A DNA stretch of 64,000 bases from Halobacillus litoralis (GTDB taxonomy: Bacteria > Bacillota > Bacilli > Bacillales > Halobacillaceae): positions 496,001-560,000 of the forward strand of contig NZ_WMEZ01000002.1 in the NCBI RefSeq assembly GCF_009856415.1. The letters are read 5' to 3'. Position numbers and translations under genes: made by a program. The notes beneath the pieces are model-generated. The model had not been told where the DNA came from. It saw only the letters and a program-made list of their open reading frames with translations, and ran no database searches. Below are positions 1 to 8,064 of the stretch, piece by piece; the stretch's first letter is position 1, and each line of letters opens with the position of its first letter.

Positions 1-1153
1 TTCCGGAGCCGACGAACAAGTTTACTCCAAGTGGTGGTGTAATGAAACCAATGGCAAGGTTCACGACCATGATGATTCCGAAGTGGATCGGATCGTAACC
101 AAGGTTTACGGCGATCGGAAGCAGAATTGGTGTCAAAATGATGATCGCTGCCAGCGTATCCATGAAACATCCGACAATGAGTAGAAGCAATGTAATCAAC
201 AGAATAAGAACGATTTCATTTTCTGAAATAGACAACATGAAGTTCGCTACTTGTGTCGGAATCTGCTCGATCGTGAGTAGACGACCGAAGGCTGTTGCGG
301 ATCCAACGATGATAAGAACGGTCGCTGTCGTCAAAGCAGAATCTGCGAAAATTTTCGGCATGTCTTTGATGCTGAGTTCACGATATAGGAACAATCCGGC
401 GATTATACCGTATACGACGGCGATGACGGCCGCTTCTGTCGGTGTGAAGATTCCGCCATAGATTCCTCCCAGGATAATGACTGGAATGACAAGCGCCCAT
501 TTGGCTTCCCAGAAGGTTTTTCCGATGTTTGCGAGGGACGTTTTTTCTGCCAGACCTTTATACCCTTGTTGTCTTGAATAAATGTACGCCCAAGCAAGAA
601 GTGCTCCACCGACGATGAATCCTGGGATGATCCCTGCGATGAACATGTCTCCGATGGAAGCTCCACCCACGACTCCGTAGATGACCATCGGAATACTTGG
701 AGGAATGATGACACCGATGGATCCCGCTGCCGCTACAGTAGCTGTCGCGAACTTTTTGTCATACCCTTGTCTCACCATGGCTGGAATCATAATTCCACCG
801 ATGGCTGCAACGGTTGCTGGTCCAGAACCGGAAATCGCAGCAAAGAACATACATGTAACGATGGTCGCCATCGCAAATCCACCCGTTTTGTTACCAACGA
901 GGGCGTTCGCGAAGTTGAACAGTCTCTCAGATATGCCGCCTTTCCCCATGATTTCACCGGCTAGGATGAAAAAGGGAACGGCCATCAATGGGAATGAGTC
1001 GACAGATGTGACGAGTTCCTTCATTAAAAACTGGACCGGAATGGCGCCAGTATAGAAGATGGTCGCAAGTGTCGATAATCCGAGAGCGATTCCAATCGGT
1101 ACACTGAGCAATAGGAAGAGGGCGAATGTCCCGAATAATACGATTGTTGTCAT
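1..1153 (-). CDS. dctM: TRAP transporter large permease DctM (partial)
   Basis: The translocating membrane subunit of a tripartite ATP-independent periplasmic (TRAP) transporter, which moves an organic acid with sodium. About 383 codons are visible before the gene runs off the left edge, so its C-terminus and anything downstream are missing. The translation is a string of hydrophobic helices with the DctM glycine-rich signature SGSGPATVAAIGG near residues 108-120. Its ATG overlaps the dctQ stop by four bases (ATGA), so the two are translationally coupled. With dctP upstream this is a complete TRAP set apart from the cut end. The substrate is not visible in the sequence; the neighbouring gntK suggests a hexonate such as gluconate. 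The family call is secure. Confidence 0.93.
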   Translation of the reverse strand, partial: MTTIVLFGTFALFLLLSVPIGIALGLSTLATIFYTGAIPVQFLMKELVTSVDSFPLMAVPFFILAGEIMGKGGISERLFNFANALVGNKTGGFAMATIVTCMFFAAISGSGPATVAAIGGIMIPAMVRQGYDKKFATATVAAAGSIGVIIPPSIPMVIYGVVGGASIGDMFIAGIIPGFIVGGALLAWAYIYSRQQGYKGLAEKTSLANIGKTFWEAKWALVIPVIILGGIYGGIFTPTEAAVIAVVYGIIAGLFLYRELSIKDMPKIFADSALTTATVLIIVGSATAFGRLLTIEQIPTQVANFMLSISENEIVLILLITLLLLIVGCFMDTLAAIIILTPILLPIAVNLGYDPIHFGIIMVVNLAIGFITPPLGVNLFVGSG

Positions 1154-1698
1154 GATTCATCCTCTCCTTCCTGCTTCTGCATACGATCGCGTTCATCGTC
1201 GACATCGAGTTCTTTTTTACCTATCAACATTTTGATCTGAACGATCAGGTTTTGTACAAGACGGATCGTCGTCAATGCAAACCCGACTGGTGTCGCCATG
1301 TAAACGAGCCCCATCGGTATATGTAAGGCCGGTGATTGCTGGCCAAACGATAGTAGCTGGGAAGCAATGCTATATCCATTGACGACCACATACAAACTGA
1401 AAACTAAGAATAGTAGATTCGCAATGATGGCGAGCATCAATTTCGCTTTTCCTTTAAGTAACAGCAGCATGACGTCCACTTTGATGTGGCGCTGCTTTTT
1501 CACTCCGTAACTGATTCCGATATACACTAACCAAATGAAGCAGTACCGTCCGAGTTCCTCTGACCAGGACAATGAATTTCCCGACACACGCATCGCGACT
1601 TGCAGGAAAATGACACTGACCATGATGGTCGAGAAAATGACGAGCAATACTTCTTCGAATCTCCGGTCGATCGCTCGAATGATGTTCATTTTCTTCAC
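1150..1698 (-). CDS. dctQ: TRAP transporter small permease DctQ
   Basis: Small integral membrane subunit that pairs with DctM. The protein has 182 residues, typical of the family, with four predicted membrane segments, the usual SWSEELGRYCFIWLVYIG stretch after the first helix (about 38-55) and a charged C-terminal tail rich in E, D and K. It lies between dctP and dctM in one operon and overlaps dctM by four bases. A ribosome site (AGGTGAAG) precedes the ATG at a normal distance. Confidence 0.93.
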   Translation of the reverse strand: MKKMNIIRAIDRRFEEVLLVIFSTIMVSVIFLQVAMRVSGNSLSWSEELGRYCFIWLVYIGISYGVKKQRHIKVDVMLLLLKGKAKLMLAIIANLLFLVFSLYVVVNGYSIASQLLSFGQQSPALHIPMGLVYMATPVGFALTTIRLVQNLIVQIKMLIGKKELDVDDERDRMQKQEGEDES

Positions 1699-1764
1699 CT
1701 CAACTGACCCTGAATGGAGAAGAATACGCTGCAGTCCCGCTACAGCGTACCCTCTGTCATTCTA

Positions 1765-2814
1765 TTATTTTTGCGCTTCTTCAATCGCTTTATAAACTTT
1801 GTCTACCGTTTCTTCACCGATCTTGCTCTTGTAATCTTCAATGACAGGAGCTACCGCATCGACCATTTCCTGGCGAGCTTCATCTGAGATTTCTGTGTAC
1901 TCCATGCCTTCTTCTTGAAGCTGTTTCAAATACTTTTCGTTCGCTTCACGGTTCAACTTACGCTCATGCTTACCTGCTTCTACTGCTGCATCTTTCACAA
2001 TCTTCTGCTGATCTTCCGTCAATCCATCATAGAAAGATTTGCTCATCAAGAATACGAATGGGCTGTAGATGTGGTGCGTGTTTGATACGTGTTCCTGAAC
2101 TTCATAGAACTTTTGAAGATAGATGGTTGCATAAGGGTTTTCCTGACCGTCAACTGTCCCTTGCTGCATCGCTGTGAACAATTCTGTGAATGCCATTGGT
2201 GTAGGGTTTGCTCCTAGTGCTTTGAAAGCATCCAGGTGCAGATCGTTTTCCATGGTACGGATTTTCAGACCTTCGAAATCGTCGATGGACGCTACCGCAC
2301 GTTCACTGTTTGTAAGGTCACGGAAACCATTTTCCCAATAAGCCAGACCCACAAGGTTCTGTTCTTCCAGTTTTCCAAGCAATTCTTGTCCAACTTCACC
2401 GTCTAAGACTTCGTCCGCTACTTGTTCGTTAGGGAAAAGGAACGGAATGTCGAAGACGCTGAATTCCGGTACGAAGTTCGCTAGTGGTGCTGTAGAAGGA
2501 ACAACCACTTCCTGTGTACCAAGCTGAAGCGCTTCCGTCATGGAACGGTCGTCGCCAAGCTGACCACTGTGATATGTATCTACTTTGATCGCGCCGTCTG
2601 TTTTCTCTTCCACAATTTCCTTAAACTTCAATAGACCTTTGTACTGAGGGTGATCACTGTTCAGACCGATTCCGGCTTTAATCGTTTTTGTTTCGCCGCT
2701 ATCACCTGAAGCGCTTTCACCTTCGCCACTGCTGGACTCTGATCCGCCGTTACCACAAGCGGCCAAGACCGTAATCAATAGAACCATAGACAATAAACCA
2801 AATAATTTCTTCAT
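1765..2814 (-). CDS. dctP: TRAP substrate-binding lipoprotein DctP
   Basis: Extracytoplasmic solute receptor of the TRAP transporter; it captures the substrate and delivers it to DctQM. The protein (349 residues) starts MKKLFGLLSMVLLITVLAAC, a signal peptide with lipobox LAAC, followed by a low-complexity Ser/Glu/Gly linker, so it should be membrane-anchored. The DctP domain follows, including LKIRTMENDLHLDAFKALGA, whose arginine normally contacts the substrate carboxylate, and AMQQGTVDGQENP. An in-frame TTG lies 78 bases upstream (base 2892), but GGAGAGAGG sits correctly in front of the ATG used here. The gene is first in the operon, transcribed away from rpiR. Confidence 0.94.
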   Translation of the reverse strand: MKKLFGLLSMVLLITVLAACGNGGSESSSGEGESASGDSGETKTIKAGIGLNSDHPQYKGLLKFKEIVEEKTDGAIKVDTYHSGQLGDDRSMTEALQLGTQEVVVPSTAPLANFVPEFSVFDIPFLFPNEQVADEVLDGEVGQELLGKLEEQNLVGLAYWENGFRDLTNSERAVASIDDFEGLKIRTMENDLHLDAFKALGANPTPMAFTELFTAMQQGTVDGQENPYATIYLQKFYEVQEHVSNTHHIYSPFVFLMSKSFYDGLTEDQQKIVKDAAVEAGKHERKLNREANEKYLKQLQEEGMEYTEISDEARQEMVDAVAPVIEDYKSKIGEETVDKVYKAIEEAQK

Positions 2815-2877
2815 GTTCAACCTCTCTCCTTTTGTATGTAAAATTTTTTTCACAAAGCTTACGTACAACCCCGAATT

Positions 2878-2891
2878 AGTAACCGCTTTCA
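2878..2891 (-). promoter_or_regulatory. cre-like CcpA site upstream of dctP
   Basis: On the minus strand it reads TGAAAGCGGTTACT, one mismatch from the cre consensus TGWAARCGNWWWCA. It lies in the dctP leader, downstream of the proposed promoter, where CcpA would block transcription when preferred sugars are present. A weaker half-match lies at 2967-2980. Confidence 0.55.
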
Positions 2892-3013
2892 ATCAACAGC
2901 CAACAAAACAGGAATCGATTCCATAGAAAATAACTTTCGGATGTTGATCTTCCCCTCCGCCCCTTTTAGAAGCGCTTTCAAAGAACCTCTAAAAAAAACG
3001 GGTTGAAAAATGT

Positions 3014-3119
3014 GAAAATTATTTTCTGTAATTTCGATTATACAATAAATCTTTTTTAGTTCAATAGTTTTTTAGAAAAAAATTTCACTGACCCCAAACT
3101 TTCTTTTGAAATAAATTTC
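3014..3119. promoter_or_regulatory. Candidate RpiR operator boxes between dctP and rpiR
   Basis: Three inverted GAAA/TTTC sites occur in 106 bases: GAAAATTATTTTC (3014-3026, a perfect 13-bp palindrome), GAAAAAAATTTC (3075-3086) and GAAATAAATTTC (3108-3119, within the perfect arms TGAAAT/ATTTCA). A fourth lies at 2926-2938 (GAAAATAACTTTC). RpiR-family proteins often bind such GAAA-centred palindromes next to their own gene. Assignment to this RpiR is inference from position. Confidence 0.45.
3037..3064 (-). promoter_or_regulatory. Predicted SigA promoter of the dctPQM operon
   Basis: Minus strand: -35 TTGAAC (3059-3064), 16-bp spacer, -10 TATAAT (3037-3042). This gives a leader of about 215 bases before dctP. 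GAAA-N4/5-TTTC boxes lie just downstream (3014-3026) and upstream (3075-3086), so binding there would control the promoter. Confidence 0.55.
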
Positions 3120-3161
3120 ATATACAATAAGAGAAAGTGGAAATTCGAAGGAGGAATCCCT

Positions 3162-4019
3162 ATGATTGAAGCTCCCACGAAACATGTCATCAGTAGAATC
3201 CGTTCTTCTTATTCACAGTTCAGTGAAAAGGAAAAGCTGATTGCTGATTACATTTTGGAAAATACAGAAGATATCGTTCACTCTACCATTAACCAGGTCG
3301 CGGATGATCTTATGGTCGCCGATGCAACCGTTTTCAGATTTTGTAAGCGCTTAGGTTTTAAAGGCTACCAGGCGATGAAAATCGCATTAGCATCAGAAAT
3401 CGTCAATCCGATTCAGGATATCCATGAAAAGATATCCGAAGAAGACACCGACTTTGAAATTACAGAAAAAGTTTTTCAAGCGAATATCCGGGCCCTCGAA
3501 ACATCAAGGGATGTCCAGAATCCGCTCTCTTTAAAAAAAGCGATGGAATATTTGGTTGAAGCCGACCGGGTGTTCTTTTTCGGTAGTGGTGGATCGAACA
3601 TTCTTGCTATGGATGCTCAGCACAAATTTATGCGGACAGGAATGGAAGCATATGCTTACCCGGACACGCACTTGCAGCTGATGTCTGCCTCTCAAATGAG
3701 GGAAACGGATGTGGCGGTCGTCATTTCCCATACCGGATCGAACCAGGATATTCTCGATATCGTGGATGTTGCGAAGGAAAACAATGTGAAGATTGTCGCC
3801 ATTACGAACTTCGCTAAATCTCCACTGACAAAAGTGGTCGACTTGTCCTTATACACGGTCGCAGAGGAAACGGAATTTCGTTCAGAAGCCCTCGCTTCAA
3901 GGATTGCCGGCCTCTCGCTGATCGATTCCCTTTTTGTCAATTATAGTGTGAAAATGAAGGAGCAGGCGCAAACCGCTACGCAGCGCATGCGTGATGCGAT
4001 CTCAAGGAAGCGTGTGTAG
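3162..4019 (+). CDS. RpiR/MurR-family transcriptional regulator
   Basis: Sugar-phosphate-responsive regulator of 285 residues. The N-terminal RpiR helix-turn-helix (about 1-77) contains the typical STINQVADDLMVADATVFRFCKRLGFKGY pattern. A SIS domain (about 120-265) with FFGSGGSNILAMDAQHKF and VISHTGSNQDILD should bind a phosphosugar. GGAGG stands seven bases before the ATG. It is divergent from dctPQM and only about 11-14 bases ahead of gntK, so it probably forms an operon with the kinase and controls both arms, with 6-phosphogluconate or a relative as a likely effector (inference). Confidence 0.92.
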   Translation: MIEAPTKHVISRIRSSYSQFSEKEKLIADYILENTEDIVHSTINQVADDLMVADATVFRFCKRLGFKGYQAMKIALASEIVNPIQDIHEKISEEDTDFEITEKVFQANIRALETSRDVQNPLSLKKAMEYLVEADRVFFFGSGGSNILAMDAQHKFMRTGMEAYAYPDTHLQLMSASQMRETDVAVVISHTGSNQDILDIVDVAKENNVKIVAITNFAKSPLTKVVDLSLYTVAEETEFRSEALASRIAGLSLIDSLFVNYSVKMKEQAQTATQRMRDAISRKRV

Positions 4020-4030
4020 AAAGGAAGTTT

Positions 4031-5515
4031 ATGATGAGTTATGTGATTGGATTAGATCTTGGAACGACGAGTGCCAAATCCGTCGTTTTTCATAAAAATG
4101 GAGAGGTTGCGGCTGAATACGAAGTGGCCTACCCTCTCTCCCACCCTGTCGTCGGCCACGCCGAACAGGACCCTCTTCAAATCGAGCAAGCCGCCCTTGA
4201 AGCGTTGAACTTAAGTACACGATCGATGGAACGCGAGGACATTGTCGGTGTCGGAATCTCTGCCGCCATGCATTCTCTTATTTGTATGGATGAAAAAGGA
4301 GCTCCTTTATCCCCGTCGATGATTTGGGCGGATGCGCGCAGTGCTGGGGAAGCGGCCACATTGAAGGAAAGCCACCCTGACGTGTATAAGCGCACAGGGA
4401 CGCCCCTTCATCCGATGTCTCCACTATCGAAATTATTATGGATGAAAAACAACGCTTATGAACCAGGGCAGAAGGCCGACTACTTTGTCTCTGTGAAAGA
4501 ATTTTTGCTGTATCGCTGGTTCGGGGAAAAAGTGGTCGACTATTCGATCGCTGCGGCTACGGGACTTTTCAACATTCACGAAAACATGTGGGATGAAGAA
4601 ACGTTGGCCATTGCAGGCATCCGTCGCGAACAGCTTTTCCAGCCGGTTCAGCCTACGTATGCAATGAAAGGCATGCGTGGTGAGGCCGCTGAAAAGTCTG
4701 GTCTGGATGCGGAAACTCCTTTTGTCATCGGGGGTAGTGATGGACCGCTTGCGAACCTTGGTATTGGGGCCATTCAGCCTGGGGAGACAGCGATCACGAT
4801 TGGTACGAGTGGCGCCATCCGCCAATTTTCCAGTGAACCACTGCTCGATGATCAACAGGAAGTGTTCTCTTACAGCTTTACCGATGATTTGTGGATTACC
4901 GGGGGGCCGTCCAACAATGGCGGGCTTGTGCTGAAATGGCTGCAGCAGCTTCTTTCGAATGAGGAGGAAATTCCAGTAGAAGAACTGACGAAGCTTGCGA
5001 GTGAAGTGGAAGCTGGTGCGGGGAACTTAATTTTCCTTCCTTACTTAAATGGAGAACGCGCGCCATTCTGGAACGCGGAAGCGAAAGGATCGTTCATCGG
5101 ACTAACACCTGCCCACGGCAAGGGACATATGACGAGAGCCGCGATGGAAGGGGTCCTGTTTTCCATTTTACATATTGGAAGTGCCTTGGAACGTCTTGGC
5201 AATAAGCATGACAAAATTTACGCAAGCGGCGGATTTGCCCGTTCAGAAATGTGGGTTCAGATGCTTGCAGACATTTTCAACAAGCGTATCGACATCCCGG
5301 TAAGCCACCAAAGTTCCGCATGGGGGGCGGCCTGGGTCGCGTTGTACAGCCTCGGCCATGTGGACAGCTTGGCATCCATCAAGTCCTCCATTCCCATGAA
5401 GGATCATTACGAACCGAACGCTGAGAATCATGAGAAATACAAAGCTCTATTTGAAGTGTACGAGTCCCTTTCAGGCAAACTGCAAACCGACTTCGAAAAA
5501 CTTCATCGCATGTAA
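4031..5515 (+). CDS. gntK: Gluconokinase, FGGY carbohydrate kinase family
   Basis: Phosphorylates gluconate with ATP to 6-phosphogluconate. The 494-residue length is normal for FGGY kinases. Landmarks are the phosphate-binding IGLDLGTTSAKSVVF at 6-20, the substrate-region motif YKRTGTPLHPMSPLSKLLWM (about 120-140), FVIGGSDGPLANLG, and the C-terminal adenosine motif GGFARSEMW. These segments read like GntK of Bacillus subtilis rather than xylulo- or glycerol kinases. Two adjacent ATGs exist; the second (4034) has better spacing to AGGAAG. It is coupled to rpiR. A TRAP importer replaces the usual GntP permease. The gene ends at a large palindromic terminator. Confidence 0.87.
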   Translation: MMSYVIGLDLGTTSAKSVVFHKNGEVAAEYEVAYPLSHPVVGHAEQDPLQIEQAALEALNLSTRSMEREDIVGVGISAAMHSLICMDEKGAPLSPSMIWADARSAGEAATLKESHPDVYKRTGTPLHPMSPLSKLLWMKNNAYEPGQKADYFVSVKEFLLYRWFGEKVVDYSIAAATGLFNIHENMWDEETLAIAGIRREQLFQPVQPTYAMKGMRGEAAEKSGLDAETPFVIGGSDGPLANLGIGAIQPGETAITIGTSGAIRQFSSEPLLDDQQEVFSYSFTDDLWITGGPSNNGGLVLKWLQQLLSNEEEIPVEELTKLASEVEAGAGNLIFLPYLNGERAPFWNAEAKGSFIGLTPAHGKGHMTRAAMEGVLFSILHIGSALERLGNKHDKIYASGGFARSEMWVQMLADIFNKRIDIPVSHQSSAWGAAWVALYSLGHVDSLASIKSSIPMKDHYEPNAENHEKYKALFEVYESLSGKLQTDFEKLHRM

Positions 5516-5528
5516 TATGTAAATAAAT

Positions 5529-5569
5529 GGTGTACCAGGTCATCCAAATATTGGATGACCTGGTACACC
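5529..5569. terminator. Palindromic repeat (GGTCATCCA family), bidirectional terminator
   Basis: Perfect 19-bp inverted repeat (GGTGTACCAGGTCATCCAA and its complement) with loop ATA, followed on the + strand by ATTTTTT. It separates convergent gntK and the symporter gene. Near-identical copies occur at 13054, 29101, 30756 and 52821. Confidence 0.85.
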
Positions 5570-5584
5570 TATTTTTTCCATTTT

Positions 5585-7246
5585 TTATTTGACGTTCTCT
5601 TTCAGCCAGTATTCTCCGTCTTTGTATTCGATTTGTTCCGGGTAGCGGAGGTCTGTGACTTCGTCTTGGGTTTGTTTCGATGGTGGTGCGGTCATGAGAG
5701 AGACAACAACGTTCGCTATAATAGCGGCTGATGCCCCGAAGACTCCAGCACCCGTATCGATGATCCCAAGAATAGTAAAGCCTCCGTATTTTGCTGCGAA
5801 AATGTACCCGAGCGTCACGGAAAGTCCGACAAGCAAACCGGCAATGACCCCCGGTCCATTGGCTCGCTTCCACCAGACACCGAGTAACAGCGCCGGGAAG
5901 AACGATCCGGATGCTAAGGCGAAGGCCCATGCGACGATTTGCGTGATGGCACCTGGAGGATTCAACGCAATCAAACCTGCGGCTACAGTAGCAAGGACGA
6001 TGGACCAGCGTCCGACAGCGAGACGTTTTTTCTCACTCGCATTTGGATTGATGGAGCGGAAATAAATGTCGTGGGACAAGGCGGCGGAAATCGCGATCAT
6101 CAAACCACCAGCCGTCGATAGGGCAGCCGCCATCGCACCCGCAGCCATCAAACCGATGACGAAGATGCCAAGGTTCGCGATCTCTGGTGTTGCCATAACG
6201 ACAATATCGTTACTGATGACGAGTTCCGACCATTGCAGCACGCCATCACTATTGTTGTCCGCAAGAGAAAGCCGTCCGGTATCGACCCAAGCCTGTGTCC
6301 AAGCGGGCAAATTGTTCAATTGTGATCCAGCCACTTCCGTCATCAAGATGAAACGGGAAAAAGCGGCGTAAGCAGGAGCAGATAAATAAAGTAATCCGAT
6401 AAATAGCAGTGCCCATGCGCCACTCCAGCGAGCGGCTTTCATCGTCGCTACCGTATAGAAACGGACGATGACGTGTGGCAAACCAGCTGTTCCCGCGGTC
6501 AGTGTGAACATCAGGGCGATGAACTGCCATTTCGATCCTTCTGTAAATGGAACGATGTATTCAGAAATGCCCAATTCCTGATCAATCGTACGCATCTCCG
6601 AAACGACGTCCCCGTATGAAATCCATGGTACAGGATTCTGCGTCAGCTGGAGCGACATGAAAATGACCGGAATCAAATAAGCGATGATCAAGACTAAGTA
6701 TTGTGCGACCTGTGTCCAGGTGATCCCTTTCATTCCACCCATGGCGGAGTAAAAAGCAATCAAGACGACACCGATCAACGTCCCAGTGACCGTGTTTATT
6801 TCAAACAGACGTCCAATAACTACCCCTGATCCTGATAATTGTCCAACCGAGTAGGTGAAGCTGATAATAATCGTAGCTACAGCCGCTATCAAACGTGCGG
6901 TATTGCTTCGGTAACGGTCACCAATGAATTCCGGCACCGTGTACCGTCCATACTTTCTTAACTGTGGAGCCAAAAGGAACGTCAGCAGCAAATATCCGCC
7001 TGTCCATCCCATAATGTATGCGAGTCCATCATACCCAAGAATCATGACCGTACCGGCGAGTCCAATGAATGAAGCTGCACTCATCCAATCCGCTCCAATG
7101 GCCATGCCATTGTAAACGGGCGGCACCCCGCGGCCGGCAACGTAGAAATCTGATGTAGCCCTTGCTTTATTGTAGACAGCGATACCTATGTACAATGCAA
7201 AAGTAGCAACAATTAAAGCAAGGGAGACTATAAACTGTGCGTCCAT
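5585..7246 (-). CDS. Sodium:solute symporter, acetate/cation symporter type
   Basis: Sodium-coupled monocarboxylate (probably acetate) importer of the SSS family, 553 residues and 12-13 membrane helices. The N-terminal region DFYVAGRGVPPVYNGMAIGADWMSAASFIGLAG matches ActP/YwcA-type proteins. It is preceded by a DUF485 gene, the standard partner of this subgroup. Unusually, the extra loop at 325-345 carries DNNSDGVLQWSE (residues 330-341), a textbook EF-hand calcium-loop pattern. The operon has a cre at its start, consistent with acetate uptake being repressed by glucose. Substrate assignment is by family. Confidence 0.88.
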   Translation of the reverse strand: MDAQFIVSLALIVATFALYIGIAVYNKARATSDFYVAGRGVPPVYNGMAIGADWMSAASFIGLAGTVMILGYDGLAYIMGWTGGYLLLTFLLAPQLRKYGRYTVPEFIGDRYRSNTARLIAAVATIIISFTYSVGQLSGSGVVIGRLFEINTVTGTLIGVVLIAFYSAMGGMKGITWTQVAQYLVLIIAYLIPVIFMSLQLTQNPVPWISYGDVVSEMRTIDQELGISEYIVPFTEGSKWQFIALMFTLTAGTAGLPHVIVRFYTVATMKAARWSGAWALLFIGLLYLSAPAYAAFSRFILMTEVAGSQLNNLPAWTQAWVDTGRLSLADNNSDGVLQWSELVISNDIVVMATPEIANLGIFVIGLMAAGAMAAALSTAGGLMIAISAALSHDIYFRSINPNASEKKRLAVGRWSIVLATVAAGLIALNPPGAITQIVAWAFALASGSFFPALLLGVWWKRANGPGVIAGLLVGLSVTLGYIFAAKYGGFTILGIIDTGAGVFGASAAIIANVVVSLMTAPPSKQTQDEVTDLRYPEQIEYKDGEYWLKENVK

Positions 7247-7261
7247 ATTTCTCCCCCTATC

Positions 7262-7558
7262 TTATTGGTTAACCGCTTGATTTTGATCCGTATCTTCTTT
7301 TGGAATTAAGCCGAATTTTTTATCGACAACATCACTGATGAGGGCATTGAAGAATAGAAGTACAATAAATGTAATGATCGCGCCCTGTGCTCCCATGTAA
7401 TAAGGAAGGGGTATGCCCATCACTGTAAAGGACTGAAGACTTTCGGCGAAAAGAACCACACCGAAAGATACGATTGCCCCAATGGCAAGGTAGATGATAA
7501 TTAAAGTCGTACGTAAACGGAAATACGCTTTCGCCTTCTGTGGATCCATCTTTTTCAC
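7262..7558 (-). CDS. DUF485 membrane protein, symporter partner
   Basis: Small membrane protein with two helices (about 20-42 and 55-80), of the DUF485 family that nearly always precedes an acetate-type symporter (YjcH-ActP in E. coli, YwcB-YwcA in B. subtilis). It starts at GTG: GGGAGG lies nine bases upstream of that codon, while the in-frame ATG three codons later is too far away. The gap to the symporter is 15 bases, so they are co-transcribed. Its exact function is unknown in any species. Confidence 0.87.
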   Translation of the reverse strand: MKKMDPQKAKAYFRLRTTLIIIYLAIGAIVSFGVVLFAESLQSFTVMGIPLPYYMGAQGAIITFIVLLFFNALISDVVDKKFGLIPKEDTDQNQAVNQ

Positions 7559-7579
7559 AACGATTCACCTCCCTTCGCA

Positions 7580-7765
7580 TTATCCCCGTAGGTTAAAAAT
7601 GAATTGCACGGTTTCCCAGAATGGCATCGGGACCATAATGATCTTGCCAAGAGCGACACCGAAAAGTGCAATGAACGGAACCGCTAGTAAAAACGGCTTC
7701 TTCCTTTTCAGTGCGAAAACGACAGAAAGTACGGTAATGACGGAAAGAATAATCGGAATCAGCAA
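7580..7765 (-). CDS. Small hydrophobic membrane protein leading the symporter operon
   Basis: A protein of about 61 residues with two membrane segments (MLIPIILSVITVLSVVFAL and LLAVPFIALFGVALGKIIM). I do not recognise the family. An in-frame ATG at 7798 has no ribosome site and lies within the cre, whereas AAGGAGG sits nine bases before a TTG at 7763-7765, which I take as the start. It is the first gene after the promoter and lies 21 bases before DUF485, so it probably assists the symporter or is a regulatory leader. Confidence 0.72.
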   Translation of the reverse strand: MLIPIILSVITVLSVVFALKRKKPFLLAVPFIALFGVALGKIIMVPMPFWETVQFIFNLRG

Positions 7766-7783
7766 CGACTCTACCCTCCTTCG

Positions 7784-7797
7784 TGTAAGCGTTAACA
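7784..7797 (-). promoter_or_regulatory. cre site (CcpA) of the symporter operon
   Basis: TGTTAACGCTTACA on the minus strand fits the cre consensus closely and is nearly self-complementary. It lies between the promoter and the TTG start of the first gene, a roadblock position typical of CcpA repression. Confidence 0.75.
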
Positions 7798-7850
7798 TAA
7801 GCGCATAAAAATTTTGAGAATATTTAGATTTAACTGAATATTACAACTGT

Positions 7851-7879
7851 ATTATTCTAAAATTCTCATTATTTGTCAA
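7851..7879 (-). promoter_or_regulatory. Predicted SigA promoter of the symporter operon
   Basis: Minus strand: perfect -35 TTGACA (7874-7879), 17-bp spacer, -10 AATAAT (7851-7856). Transcription would start about 45-50 bases upstream of the cre centre. Confidence 0.7.
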
Positions 7880-8032
7880 CAGGTACGATATGACTAGACA
7901 AGTTTCGAGGGTTTGCGTAATGATTCAACTCGCTTGTGTGGTATTTTTGTCAGCGTAATTGCTTTCTTTGCTACCTTCTGGGATGATTTCTCGAGTTTGA
8001 TCGATTTCCACTCTCTTCTGAGCGATTCTAGT

Positions 8033-8064
8033 AAAAAGACCAGCGTCCTACGAGGGATGCTGGT
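8033..8064 (-). terminator. Intrinsic terminator of the M15 peptidase gene
   Basis: Minus strand hairpin ACCAGCATCC / GGACGCTGGT with a six-base loop, followed by CTTTTTAC. The hairpin overlaps the last codons of the gene. Confidence 0.7.

Noticed and set aside
2967-2980. Second cre at the dctP leader
   Set aside because: Two mismatches including a conserved C; weaker than the site at 2878 and not counted.
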